A DNA stretch of 64,000 nt, from contig NC_012872.2 in assembly GCF_000003195.3 (NCBI RefSeq), positions 56,897,695 to 56,961,694 on the forward strand. The letters are read 5' to 3'. Positions 54,401 through 64,000 of this stretch are shown here, piece by piece (the first letter of the stretch is position 1; the number at the start of each line of letters is the position of its first letter). The notes beneath the pieces were generated by a model, which was given only the letters and a program-made list of their open reading frames with translations, had not been told where the DNA came from and searched no databases. A program made the translations under genes and the position numbers. This DNA is from Sorghum bicolor. Its lineage: Eukaryota; Streptophyta; Magnoliopsida; Poales; Poaceae.

Positions 54401-54805
54401 ATGTCCAGGCTGCTCAAGCAGGGGGACCTCGCGGTGTGCCCCGAGGGCACCACCTGCCGGGAGCCCTACCTGCTGCGGTTCAGCCCGCTGTTCGCGGAGC
54501 TTGCCGACGACATGGAGCCCGTGGCGCTGGACGCGCAGGTGACCACGCTCTACGGCACCACGGCGAGCGGCCACAAGTGGCTGGACCCCGTGGCGTTCTT
54601 CGCCAACCCGGTGCCCTCGTACCGGGTGGAGTTCCTGGGCGCCGTGCCGCGGGAGTGGACGCGCGCCGGCGGCAGGACGGGCGTCGAGGTGGCCAACTGG
54701 GTGCAGCGCCGGCTCGGCGAGGCTCTGGAGTTCGAGTGCACCGGACTGACTCGCCGCGACAAGTACATGATGCTGGCCGGCAACGACGGCGTGGTCGCCA
54801 AGTAG
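48462..54805 (+). CDS. sn-Glycerol-3-phosphate acyltransferase (GPAT1/3-like), two exons
   Basis: Exon 1 is 48462-49283 and exon 2 is 53909-54805, with a phase-0 GT-AG intron of 4.6 kb; 572 residues. It transfers an acyl group from acyl-CoA to glycerol-3-phosphate. The plant family makes precursors of cutin, suberin or anther lipids and sits in ER or mitochondrial membranes. The N-terminal HAD-like domain has DMHGALL at 83-89, where phosphatase-active members have DXDX(T/V), so phosphatase activity is unlikely. FPYFMLVACEGG and a hydrophobic segment (100-125) follow. Exon 2 has KYPKPLIFHDGRLAFLPTP, a hydrophobic span (AAMLAFFLFLPLGVILSVI), then the acyltransferase block HRTLVD (389-394) and EGTT (453-456). 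GPAT3 of rice acts in anthers, but I cannot assign orthology. The intron holds MITEs and a repeat of the promoter. Confidence 0.9.
49556..49909. mobile_element. MITE with GGCCAGTCTCAATG ends
   Basis: Left GGCCAGTCTCAATGAAGTTT and right AAACGAGCCACTGAGACTGGTC are inverted, and TTA/TAA flanks suggest a three-base target. The ends resemble those of the larger element at 16061-17775. It occupies the same TAA of the duplicated intron that in the other copy (44953) received a family-A MITE. Confidence 0.75.
50087..50277. mobile_element. MITE with GGCTGTCTCCAATAGG end
   Basis: Left end GGCTGTCTCCAATAGGAGACC and right end TTGTTGGAGAAGAC are roughly inverted, with TTA/TAA flanks. The AGACCCATTT and AACCCAAATTTGGG words recur in opposite arms. 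Right boundary uncertain. Confidence 0.5.
50725..50968. mobile_element. Family-A MITE in GPAT intron 1
   Basis: Starts GTGCCTTATTTAGTTCACC and ends CATCTAAATAAGATC. Inner blocks TCCGTCACATAGAATCTTGCG and AAACGAAAGTGCTACAGTAG are clear. It is missing from the corresponding place of the pseudogene copy. Confidence 0.75.
51105..51449. mobile_element. Stowaway-like MITE in GPAT intron 1, empty site known
   Basis: 345 bp from CTCCCTCCGTCCCCAAATAC to GTATTCAGGGACGGAGGGAG, flanked by TA. The other duplicate reads GATATGTACTTCAATGCTCC at 46621-46640, with no insertion. The arms carry TGCTATTTCTAGCAG and its inverse. Confidence 0.9.
51843..51980 (+). repeat. Second copy of the GPAT promoter segment, inside intron 1
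   Basis: Matches 48039-48172 in the same orientation. It lies just after the point where the duplicated intron homology ends, consistent with the left edge of a third, otherwise missing tandem unit. Confidence 0.8.
52281..52492. mobile_element. Family-A MITE, degenerate
   Basis: Contains AAAATTTTTCAGATTCCCATC, GATGAATCTTTTGAGTCTAATTAATATATGATTGGAC and ends AATCAACTAAACAAGAC. The left terminus is lost. Confidence 0.65.
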
Positions 54806-55269
54806 AGAGCGCTGCAACAGCTAGCTGGGTGTGTTTTTATTATGCATACTTACATGCATGCTGGGTAAATTATTGTTAAAAAAGCTAGTTACTGTAATTT
54901 GCATGGCATCAGTAATGGATCTTTTGGTTCCGTTGTGTAAAGGAAATTTGATTAGCTGCAAAACTAATCAAATACTACTATAGATGCTTGGATTTAAATT
55001 CAAATCAAATTAGTATATATTTCGTCTGATCGTTTTGCTGAATCATTTGCAACCCTCGTCAAATTATTTACAGTATCAACCCCTTCCAGCTAATTGTACA
55101 ACGGGTACAGGAAACCTTCAAACAAATTGTTTAGGGAGTATAATATATAATAAGACGTAGATAAAACTAACCAAAATTTGAGGCAATTCCACCCCCTTAA
55201 CAGAGCCCACCACTCCAAGAGAGATAAAAGATTATACCGAATCTAAACTCTCTCTCACTCACTCACTTA
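54806..55269. other. 3' flank of the GPAT gene
   Basis: Probable 3' untranslated region and spacer, AT-rich, no coding signal. Possible polyadenylation signals are weak (AATGGATC, AATTATTG). Confidence 0.4.
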
Positions 55270-55510
55270 GGCCTTGTTTAGTTCCAAAAATTTTTGGGTG
55301 GGTACACTGTAGCACATTCATTTTTATTTGATAAACATTGTCTACTCATGGAGTAACTAGGCTCAAAAGATTCTTCTCGTGATTTACAGGCAAACTGTGT
55401 AATTAGTTTTTGTTTTTATCTATATTTAATACTCTATATATGTGCCGCAAGATTTGATATAACGTGGAATCTTGAAAAGTTTTTAGTTTTTGGGTGAACT
55501 AAACAAAGCC
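55270..55510. mobile_element. Family-A MITE, reverse orientation, TSD TTA
   Basis: Ends GGCCTTGTTTAGTTCC and GTGAACTAAACAAAGCC, with TTA at 55267-55269 and 55511-55513. Confidence 0.85.
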
Positions 55511-55601
55511 TTACTCACTAATGATTTTGTAACCAACTAGGTGATGAGCAAGTGAGAGCGTGATAAGACTACTATATTTAAGTATTCGGAAATACTAAGA
55601 C

Positions 55602-56060
55602 CTTGTTTAGTTCCATTTTTTTTGGTTTTGGGGAGTGTAGCAATTTTGTTTTTATTTGGTAATTATTGTCTAATTATGGACTAACTAGGCTCAAAAGATT
55701 TATCTCGCGATTTACAGGCAAATTGTGTAATTAGTTTTTGTTTTCGTCTATATTTAACGCTTCATGCATGTGCCATAAGATTCGATGTGATGGAGAATCT
55801 TGAAAAGTTTTTGGTTTTTGGGTGAACTTCACCTAAAAATCAAAAACTTTTCAAGATTCCCCGTCACATCGAATCTTGCGGCACATGCATGGAGTATTAA
55901 TTAAATATAGATAAAAATAAAAACTAATTGTACTGTTTAACTGTAAATCATGAGAAGAATCTTTTAAGCCTATTTACTCAATGATTGAAAAATATTTGTC
56001 AAATAAAAACGAAAGTACTACAGCGTCGAAATCCAAAAACTTTTTGAATGTAAACAAGGC
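55602..56060. repeat. Two family-A MITEs joined head to head as a palindrome
   Basis: The first copy (GACCTTGTTTAGTTCC at 55602) runs in reverse orientation to TTTTTGGGTGAAC. It is followed at once by TTCACCTAAAAATCAAAAAC, the start of a second copy in the opposite orientation that ends GTAAACAAGGCC (56060). Both have lost the terminal bases at the junction near 55829. The two 230-bp arms are inverted copies and could fold. A further scrap CCCTAAACAAGGCC follows. Confidence 0.75.
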
Positions 56061-56274
56061 CAAGCCCTAAACAAGGCCTAAATGAAATGAAAACGAGCAG
56101 GATGGAAGGCTTCAGCCTACACACTCTGACGCCCCGCTGCCCACACAACCCACCCCTCGATGCTCGCTGCCCGCACACACACACTCTCTCTCTCTCTCTA
56201 GCGAGCACTTCCCTGGCGCCCAGACACGTCCACATGCCCACGCTTGTGCCCCACCGCCTCTCTCGCGCGCGGCC

Positions 56275-56376
56275 ATGGCGAATCTGGCAGTGGCAGCGCT
56301 AGGTAGGCCTCCTTCTTCTCTCTCCTCTAGGGTTCTAGTAAGCTCCCCCTTCTCCTCCAACTCTACTGGGCTATAG
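56275..56376 (+). CDS. Small ORF resembling a transit peptide, possible gene fragment
   Basis: 33 residues, MANLAVAALGRPPSSLSSRV and a Ser-rich end, then TAG. The composition looks like a chloroplast transit peptide, the start context is good (GGCCATGGCG), and a GTAGG-type donor follows codon 9. GC-rich DNA surrounds it (56100-56690). No downstream exons of a known protein were found, so it may be a remnant or a chance frame. Confidence 0.2.
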   Translation: MANLAVAALGRPPSSLSSRVLVSSPFSSNSTGL

Positions 56377-58681
56377 AATGGCTGAACGGGGAGGAAGGTA
56401 GCCCAAGCGATGGGGACGGTCGATAGGCGGCTTAGGGGAACTAGGAGTCAGGCCAGGTTCGGGGAGGGGGGGGGTCTCCGGCTATGGTGACGACGGTGAC
56501 GGGGAAGGGGGGAGGAAGGTGGCGCCATGGGCGAGTTAGGGGTTCAATGGAGCTCCGTGGCGGTGGCAAGGGCGAGGGTGCCGAATTCAGGGAAGAATAC
56601 CTGCTTAGTTTTTTTGCAACTGAAAATATAGGCGGGAAGGTGCGTGCGCTAGAAGCCAAAATCCTACGCGTGCAGGCCGTAGTAAAGTCCATATGTATTT
56701 GCTTATTGTGTGCCGATTCCTTCTAGAAAATCATGGTTTGTTTAATAAACAAACAAGCATCCCACTTGTGCCATCTCTAATCCCATCCCTATTTTTTTAG
56801 CACTACTAATCCCATCCTGTGTGACTGTGTGAGCCCCTAACCTACTAGGCTACTACTACTACCACTAGGAGTATTAGATCAGGCCCAATAGAGTGGGGAC
56901 GATTGAGGCCCACAAAAAGGCTCAAGCATTGTGGGGAGGAATCAGAGGACATGACAAGCCCAAATTGGCGGGGATCCGTTAGAACCAATTGTGGAAACAG
57001 CCCAGCAAGCTTCCGCATTAAACTTTTGTCCATTTGCTATCAACTCAAGCATCAGAAAGGCCCACAAAACATTCCAAGCTACTACTATGCCCCAGTCCAC
57101 CATTGTTAGTGGCCACTGATTGGCGCTTCACTGAGGCTCGTAGCCTGGACGGATCACACAAAAGGCAAATCTCTGGACGCTTTGGCCACCATCATATCTG
57201 CACATCGAAAAGGGCGCAAAAGGAGACAATCGGCATCGCCGTCTTTGGAGAAGTAGCGATCAAGTTTGAGTGAGGAGCGCCGAAATCAGGGGAGTCAGTC
57301 CAGTCAGGTGGACCTTTTCCTCGTGCAGTAGCTGTTATGTTATCCCATGGTTAACACCAGTCGCTACAGTGAAAGCCCGGAGCTTCTGCCGGGGAGGAGG
57401 AGGCTTGCAAGGCCTGCTGCTGCGTCTCTGCTCCAAGCACCGCCACCGTCGGTCCGTCCGTCGCTAGTCGTCGGTGCTCCGGCGGCAACCTTCTGCTGGT
57501 GGATGGCTAGCGATGATGATCTCGCAAGTAGGGGGGAAAAATGATGATCACAAGTAAAAGTTATGGTAGAGACGACATGATGATAACAGACAACGAATCC
57601 ATCCACGACGGACGCTAGTTTGTGAGAGGCAGAGAAACGCTAGTTTTCTCGTTCTCTGTTGAAATGGAACAGTCTCTAGAAAGGGATGTCTGTCAGAGAA
57701 GCAGTAGTACTTATATATCCATCTGTTTTTTTCAGTACCGTGATGATTTTTCTTGTGCTCCACTTTGTTTCAGTTTCTTTATGATGAATCGTGGATGGGG
57801 AGGACGGTCCTTGTGCTGCGCCAGAAGGTGATTGGTTAACACCTTCAGAAGCAAAGTATATTAGTTGAAGTCATAAGATACTCGTTTGCACCGATTCCTG
57901 ATGATTCCTCCACATAATGAAGTTGAAAGAACAAAATGGAAGAATGATTATAGTCGACAGAACCAAAGTACCTTATGGGTCATGGGACAGTTTCACACTA
58001 ATATTATAAAAAATCAAAGTAGGATCGACCAGACCATACAATTTGCCATTTTCATCATCTAACTAAACTCGACTACAATCATCATTACATGATTAATACG
58101 TGTTTTATTCTTTTTTTAGGGCAATGTGCTTTTTCCTGCTAACAAATCCCCCAATCTATCTAATCTTACGTTACTACTAACTTCTAAACCGGAAATGTAA
58201 AATCCTACCGGCAATTTTCTCATGCCTCCACACAGACACATGGGGGAAGGGAAATCTACATACTACAAAAACAAACAACCTCGTACGGGGCCGGGAGGGG
58301 CTGTGCAGATATTAAACCGCAACAGAAAGCCAAACATTCTCCGCGATCCCGATGGTCCTCGATCCGATCGACGAGCCGACATGAAGAATTCTTTCACCTC
58401 CAAAGTAAACTACTGGCCCGGGCAGCTTTCCTTTCCTCCCTCCGGCGGCACCCTGCGCTGCTAGATCTTCTTCACCCCCCCTGATGATCCACCACCGCCT
58501 TTCGCTTTGCCCGTGCATTTCTTTGCCATATGTTAACGCAGCTGTTGGCAGTTGCGTGCTCCAACCCCGCAAAGCTCCAATCCTCCCCTCCCAAGTTTCC
58601 TCTTATTCCTTGTCGCCTCTCTCTCTCTCTCCCCTGCCGCCGAAGGAACCTGTGATTCGACGGACGTGCCTGCTGGCGTCA
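56377..58681. other. Spacer between the MITE cluster and the X8 gene, no gene recognised
   Basis: Mixed composition with GC-richer patches at 56380-56660 and 57350-57540. Open frames occur on both strands without splice structure or motifs I recognise. Nothing is called. Confidence 0.35.
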
Positions 58682-58693
58682 TGTTTATATATA
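58682..58693 (+). promoter_or_regulatory. Probable TATA box of the X8 gene
   Basis: GTTTATATATACGCC, about 150 bp before the start codon and followed by the CT-rich, low-purine sequence common near plant transcription starts. A start near 58720 would give a 120-nt leader. Confidence 0.5.
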
Positions 58694-58839
58694 CGCCATG
58701 GACGAAGAGAAAGCTCGGCCCCTACTTTACACCGCTTCTTCGTGCAGTAGCTGTCCATCGCGCGCGCGCCCGCTGCTGGGCTTTGTTTGCATTCGGATTT
58801 GTTTTGGAGGAGGGTCAAGGTTAGAGATCAGGAGACGAA

Positions 58840-60143
58840 ATGGGTCATCATAGGCTGTTCAATCCCTTGGGCTTCCTTCTTGCCATCGTCGTCTTCTACG
58901 GTGGTGAGCTGCTGATTCATTCCTCGCATTCTTTTTGCATGAATGAAACAAGATAGTAGATGAAAAAGTATATCATCAGCATCATCATCAAGAAATGACT
59001 AGATCGGTGCAAATAATCAGAGCCTTCCATCTGATCACAAACAGGAACAGAGCAGCGGAGAGCAGAGGCAGCAGCAGGCGGAGCGAGCCCGCACAGGCTG
59101 CTCACCACCATCTCGGTGTCCAAGCCGTCCTACCCCACGGTCACCACGCCCATGTCGGCCTACGCCGACCCGGTCTCCACGCCAGGCACCCCGTACTCCA
59201 CGTTCCCGTCGCTGGCGACTGGGACCGGTGGTGCCGGTGCCGGTGCCGGTACTGGTGGCGGTGGCGGTGGTGGTGGTGGTGTTGGTGCCGGTACCGGTGG
59301 TGGCGGTGGTGGTGCTGGTGCAGGTGGAGGCGGTGGCGGCGGCGGCGGCGGCGGGACGTGGTGCGTGGCGAGCCAGAGCGCGAGCCCGACGGCGCTGCAG
59401 GTCGCGCTGGACTACGCGTGCGGCTACGGCGCGGACTGCTCCCCGATCCAGCAGGGCGGGAGCTGCTTCAACCCCGACACAGTCCACGACCACGCGTCCT
59501 ACGCCTTCAACAGCTACTACCAGAAGAACCCCGCCCCGACCAGCTGCGACTTCGGCGGCACCGCCACCATCACCAACACTGATCCCAGTAAGCAAACAAA
59601 ACTCAGCAAAGCCTCTATTCTATTCGCAACCAACCATGATGCGTTTCTTGGCGAACTTTTTCGTATCTCGCTCTCAAGTCTCAAGCAATTTTCTTCCATG
59701 TTGCAGGTTCAGGGTCGTGCCAGTACCCATCATCAAGGTAAGCGTTCTGCGCTCATGGGAATATACATCGAAGCAAAGAACTAAAACAAAACATAGCTGT
59801 TCTTTGAAACAGTGGCTAAAGTTTTTTTGATGTGCTGTGAAATGGCAGCGGCGGCGGACAGAACATGATGCCCCCGCCATCCCCGACGACCATGCCGCCG
59901 ACAGTCCCCACCACCCCGATGACCCCGATGACGCCGACAACGCCGGACACCACCCCGGTCTACGGATTGTCCCCACCGGACTACGGCTCAATGTCCCCTC
60001 CCGGTCCCGGCTACGGATCAACGTCTCCGCCGGACTACAACGACGTCGGCGCCGCCGCGACGATGGGGCAGCAGGGCAGTGCGGCGGCGCTGGCGCTTCT
60101 GTGCGTCCTCATCGCGGCAGTGTCGCTGCACGTCTCCAAATGA
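58840..60143 (+). CDS. X8/CBM43 GPI-anchored callose-binding (PDCB-like) protein, four exons
   Basis: Exons are 58840-58903, 59045-59587, 59707-59737 and 59849-60143. All introns are GT-AG; 310 residues. The signal peptide is FNPLGFLLAIVVFYGG. A Ser/Thr/Pro region (46-80) follows, then a Gly-rich linker (81-125, GGT-type repeats). The X8 domain starts TWCVASQSASPTALQ (126) and has six cysteines (TWC, YAC, ADC, GSC, TSC, GSC-QY across exon 3). A Pro/Thr-rich spacer (PPPSPTTMPPTVPTTP) leads to a hydrophobic end (GSAAALALLCVLIAAVSLHV), a typical GPI-attachment signal. In the family this domain binds callose (beta-1,3-glucan) at plasmodesmata or the cell wall. No glucanase domain is present, so it binds rather than cleaves. 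Confidence 0.92.
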
Positions 60144-63100
60144 GAGCGCTGCACAGGGCAGTTTCAGTTTCAGTTGAGACGTTACACGGCGGCGCGCCCC
60201 GTACGTGGTGGCTGAAAAGACGCAAAGGTGCATCACCGAGGACCGACCTCCGGTGGTGTGCTAGCTGCCCGGCGCCGGGGAGAGCAGAGTCGTCGCTAAG
60301 TCTGCTTAGTGTTGTACTATAAGAAATGTGGCGAGCTTCTAGCGGCGCCCCAGTTCTAGAAGAAGCACCAGATGTTTATACATATATATTGGCCATTCCG
60401 CTATTGTACTTAGGAGTATATCAGAAAATTTGTTTACCTGCCCTCTCCATTTGTTCATGCTGAATAATATTGCTACCAACGATATACCGACAGTTTCAGA
60501 TTTAGCTTCTGCAGTTGGTACAATTATGATTAAAGGGGCATCTGTCGACCAATAAATCCTTATTCAACGCACGTATGCCAATAATTTTATCAACGCACGT
60601 AGTCTTTGTGCAGCCTCTAGGTTAGGGGAGGGCGGTGGGCGCACGGGACGGGTGAGAGACAGGTGGAGTGACGTGGTGACGTCCTCGCCACTAGCCACAA
60701 GCGGCGGTGCTAGGGTTAGGTTTTGAGCTTTAGAGCTCTCCAGTGTCCTCTAGGCTTTGAGGGATGGCTTGGGGCGGCAGCCGGCCCAGCGGTGGAGGCA
60801 GTTCGTGGGCAAGAGGCAAAGGCAGATGTTGCGCCACTGGCCTGAAAATGGAGGACATCCGATGGGCTGGGTCGACTATGAGGGTGAGGGACAACAATGT
60901 TAGGAAGATCGGGGTAGAAACAGTGGGGTGGTTGGTGGACGGCATGGGTGGTTGTGAGTACGCCGCTGGCAAGGGCAGCAGCGGTGGCAGGAGAGTACGA
61001 CTGACGAGAAAGAAGATTGCAAAAAGAAGATGAACACTGTGCGCTCATATCTGTTCGGTAAAGAGGATCAATTTATCCAACTTGTGTCATTGTTTTTCCA
61101 CCAGTAGGCTAACAAACTGCCATGCAACCCCTTCATCGTGCATGCCATCTTCTTTCGTTGCCACCACGGTGCACCACGAGAGCTCGGGTTAGAGGGTATA
61201 TTTAATCTACATGGCCATAGTGATGCGACCATGTTATCACTCATCAGTGTGACTGGCATATTTGATTTTTGGGTCTATAAGTATTTTTACACTACAACAC
61301 ATGGGCTTTCTAAACTATGCAATGATAATAGAGATATTGGTCAATTAAATTTATAATGTTTTTTTGGAGCCGATTCAACTTATAATAAAGAAAATGTTTC
61401 GTTTGTCAATGATACCAACCCAAATTGTCATAGCCTACTTTGATGTCATATTGATGACTAGTTTTATAACAACATTTATCTATCATAAACAACTAGAAAT
61501 AGTCATAGAAATATTCATTACACGATGGTTAGAGAATAAGTAAAAAAAAATGTACAGATTTTTGTTCCATATTTGTAACAATCCAAAAAAAACTCATATA
61601 GAAGAGAGTCGTCGTTTTGTTTTATGCAATTTACAAAATATAGTTAGAGAGGGGCCAACACGACTAATGAGCTACGAGGGGCCTTGATATGTGTTATCGA
61701 AAACTTTACCTATAGTTTGGATGGTGATGTAACTTTGACCCTACCGTTCGAAGGCAGATGAAATACATCGTCATGCGGGACAAAAGAATGCAGCAACAAG
61801 GGTGACACAGTCCAGTGGACCATTATCCTATGGTGATTGCTGAATTTTCCGTGAAGTGTGGACCAAGTTTGAACGAAATTCGACTGTTGGAGCTTGATTT
61901 GAATTTCTGGAAAATAAAGCCAATGTTCAGCGTTCTCTTCTTACCCTAACTTGTTCAGGGCTAAATCTTCTAAGCCCATCCTTTTTTTGAGCCTAAGTCA
62001 GGCCTGGTACCTCTCCAGCTTCCTTTCTAGACTGTGGCCCACCTTGGCCCAGGTTGGACCCTCCTATTCCCTCATACAGAGTAGCAGATCCCAAGACCAA
62101 GTTCATATCGCCTCTCCTGCACGCGGCAGCGGCATGCCACCTTCCCTCTTTCTCGCCTTGCCATCACCATTACTCGTCCGCGGAGCTCGATAGCGCCGGA
62201 CACGGGAGAAGTGAGGGAGTGGAGGGAGGCTGTGGGGGGACTCACGAATGGAATAGAACTTACGAGGTGTTAAGATGCAGAGATCAAAGTTTAGAAAGTG
62301 TCACATCGAATATTATATAGAGGGTATGGATACTAAAAATAAAATAAATTATAGGAATTGTCAGTAATCTGTAAGACGAGTTCTATCGTTAGGATATGTT
62401 TACTATACCACCACATTATCAAATCATGGACTGAGTAGAATCCATCATGCAAAACAGTCTCAATTTGAAATAGCAAATTGATCCTATACGTTTTCAGTAT
62501 AGATTAGAAATAGAGTTCATGTACACTCCATACACGTACAAAGTAATAGGGCAAACAAGTGAAGGAAGTAGAATCCAACAAGTCAAATAAAAAAAGAGTT
62601 ACAAATCGAATCCAAATCGAATTTTCCTTTGGATTTACCTTTGTTTCTTATATAATAGCAAGTCCTCTCTGCTTAGAGATCCCGTAATCAGCCCCCGAAT
62701 CAATCCCATAATCAAATCCATCAGCGCAAAAATCAAAACAAATAAAGCTACTGATTCCCTTGACGAGGATGAAGCTGGAGAGGACCCAAGGACACTGCTG
62801 GTTGTCGGCGCGGAGGATCTGCCGGCGTGGCGTAAGAGCACGGTCATGGGCGCCTCACCCAACAGCTCGGTGAGCGGGCTTGCACCGGTGCCGCCTCCAT
62901 CAGGTGCGCCCGCACCGGCAGCCAGTCTCCGGTGTGCCTCCGCTCACCCTAGCCAGGCCTGTTCCGCCCATCCATGGAGGAGAGGAGCAGGGATGGTACT
63001 AGCCAGCGATGGAGAGGAATGCACACAGGTGGAGGAGAAGACGAAACAAGTGCGTGCATACTAGATGCGGCGGCGACTGATGAGGAAATATTACACCTAG

Positions 63101-64000
63101 GGTTTTATTTTTTTTGGATGAAGCATTATATATCAGTGGGACAGTGGGTTGCAGTTGGGCTGGGCCGGGCCAACACAGACATTTTTGTACCGCCCAAGTT
63201 GCCCAGGCTATTGGCCAGATTCACTCCCACGTCACACCACATGTTGTATTTCAAATACATGCTTAATAGAGTATTTTTCATATTATTTTTTAAGCTAAAA
63301 TTATGGGAAGATCCATTTCATTTTATATTTTTTAGAAATTAAGAATAGGTTCAAAGTTTTTAGACCTAGGTATAGTATTCTCATATTATTGCCACGTTAA
63401 CTTATATTATGAATGATATTGTTATTATAAAATAAGTTATAGCTTTTAAATGTTAACGAAATTGTACAACATAAATGAATATGTATCACGTTGTTGTTTT
63501 TCATTAATCTTTTGTCGTACTTCCTGTTGCAACGCATGGGCAGCGGGCGCGTGTCCTCTTCGTGGCGTGCTTGGCGATGGCGATGATGACCGGGGATAGG
63601 GGTGAGGTTGGATGCGGGGTTGGGAAGCCTGAAGCGAGTCTGCACGAGCAGCGAGCTGGGCATTGGTAGGTGGTGCTGCCGCACTAGGCACAACGCTCAC
63701 ACGACGGTGGTTGCGGGAGAGGTGGCCGAATGGGGATCTTGTAAATTAGGGTTAGGAATTTCAATATATACTCTACACGCTGATGGGCTAAGATGGGCCG
63801 ACTTGGGCTAATTTCTGGTCTGCCACAGCTTGTATTCCTTAGCGGGGCGGGGATGCAGGGAAAGGTACGGGGGACACAGAAACATCTCTGTCCCCGCCAG
63901 ACTCGAGGCAGATTGATTTCTCCCTGTTTCCTTCCGTGTGGGGGCTAAAATCTTCCCATTTTCATCCACTAATAGAGAAATTCTCCATGGGAAATCGGGG
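60144..64000. other. Right end of the window, no gene recognised
   Basis: The first 300 bp are the probable 3' untranslated region of the X8 gene. GC-rich patches at 60600-61030, 62130-62260, 62760-63060 and 63540-63720 hold open frames on both strands with no recognised family. At 63838-64000 a G-rich stretch (GCGGGGCGGGGATGCAGGG...) may be the start of another transposon running off the window. Confidence 0.35.

Noticed and set aside
53951..54817. 288-residue minus-strand frame opposite GPAT exon 2
   Set aside because: Antisense shadow of a GC-rich coding exon.
59035..59595. Minus-strand frame opposite the X8 gene
   Set aside because: Thr/Ala repeat from the antisense of the glycine linker.
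61288..61330. CACTACAACACATGGGC as a CACTA terminus
   Set aside because: No inverted partner ending in GTAGTG and no subterminal repeats were found nearby.

Overview
This is a window of grass nuclear DNA. The codon use, the very dense MITE load and the retroelement lineages suggest an Andropogoneae grass, most likely sorghum or a close relative such as sugarcane; that assignment is an inference. No rRNA, tRNA, CRISPR or bacterial-type feature was seen. Three host genes look intact: a siroheme-pathway uroporphyrinogen-III C-methyltransferase (7381-10178, six exons), a two-exon sn-glycerol-3-phosphate acyltransferase of the GPAT1/3 type (48462-54805), and a four-exon secreted X8/CBM43 callose-binding protein with a probable GPI anchor (58840-60143). 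Splice junctions for all three were placed by hand, and the reading frame stays open across them.

Layout. 1-3046 is the 3' end of a Sirevirus-like Ty1/copia element (RNase H tail, repeated purine tracts, 3' LTR full of 16-bp near-palindromes). 3400-5790 is a decayed LINE on the minus strand. 5790-6930 holds nested MITEs. The methyltransferase gene follows. 10.2-21.7 kb is almost entirely MITEs, including a giant hairpin element (about 12560-13540) and a three-level nest with a GC-rich core (16061-17775). 21735-28950 is a 5' fragment of a Tekay/Del-like Ty3/gypsy element: a 3.9-kb LTR, an initiator-Met primer-binding site, an extra 155-residue ORF, and gag-pol cut off inside the reverse transcriptase. 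31.0-46.8 kb is a broken exon-1 copy of the GPAT gene, split by a 10.9-kb CACTA transposon (33274-44200) that carries a dead TNP2-type transposase and a Ulp1-like protease gene. 48.0-54.8 kb is the intact GPAT gene, whose first intron is swollen by MITEs. 55.2-56.1 kb is a MITE cluster. After the X8 gene, 60.1-64.0 kb shows nothing recognisable.

The most striking object is the extra ORF of the gypsy element (26141-26608). Its first 23 residues after Met are a close copy of the histone H3 tail. ARKS around Lys9 is kept, while each of the other four tail lysines in this stretch (4, 14, 18, 23) is replaced by Arg or His. The same protein has a SUMO-interaction-like hydrophobic/acidic motif. Both this ORF and gag-pol start directly after a CAG, as if each were a separately spliced exon. 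The elements of this lineage usually carry an integrase chromodomain, so an H3K9 mimic encoded by the same element is a testable hypothesis.

A second useful property is the GPAT segmental duplication. Its two copies act as each other's empty sites, so several transposon insertions and their target duplications can be read directly. About 27 copies of one PIF/Harbinger-like MITE family (ends GGCCTTGTTTAGTT) occur in the window, several inserted into the TAA within the ends of their own relatives.
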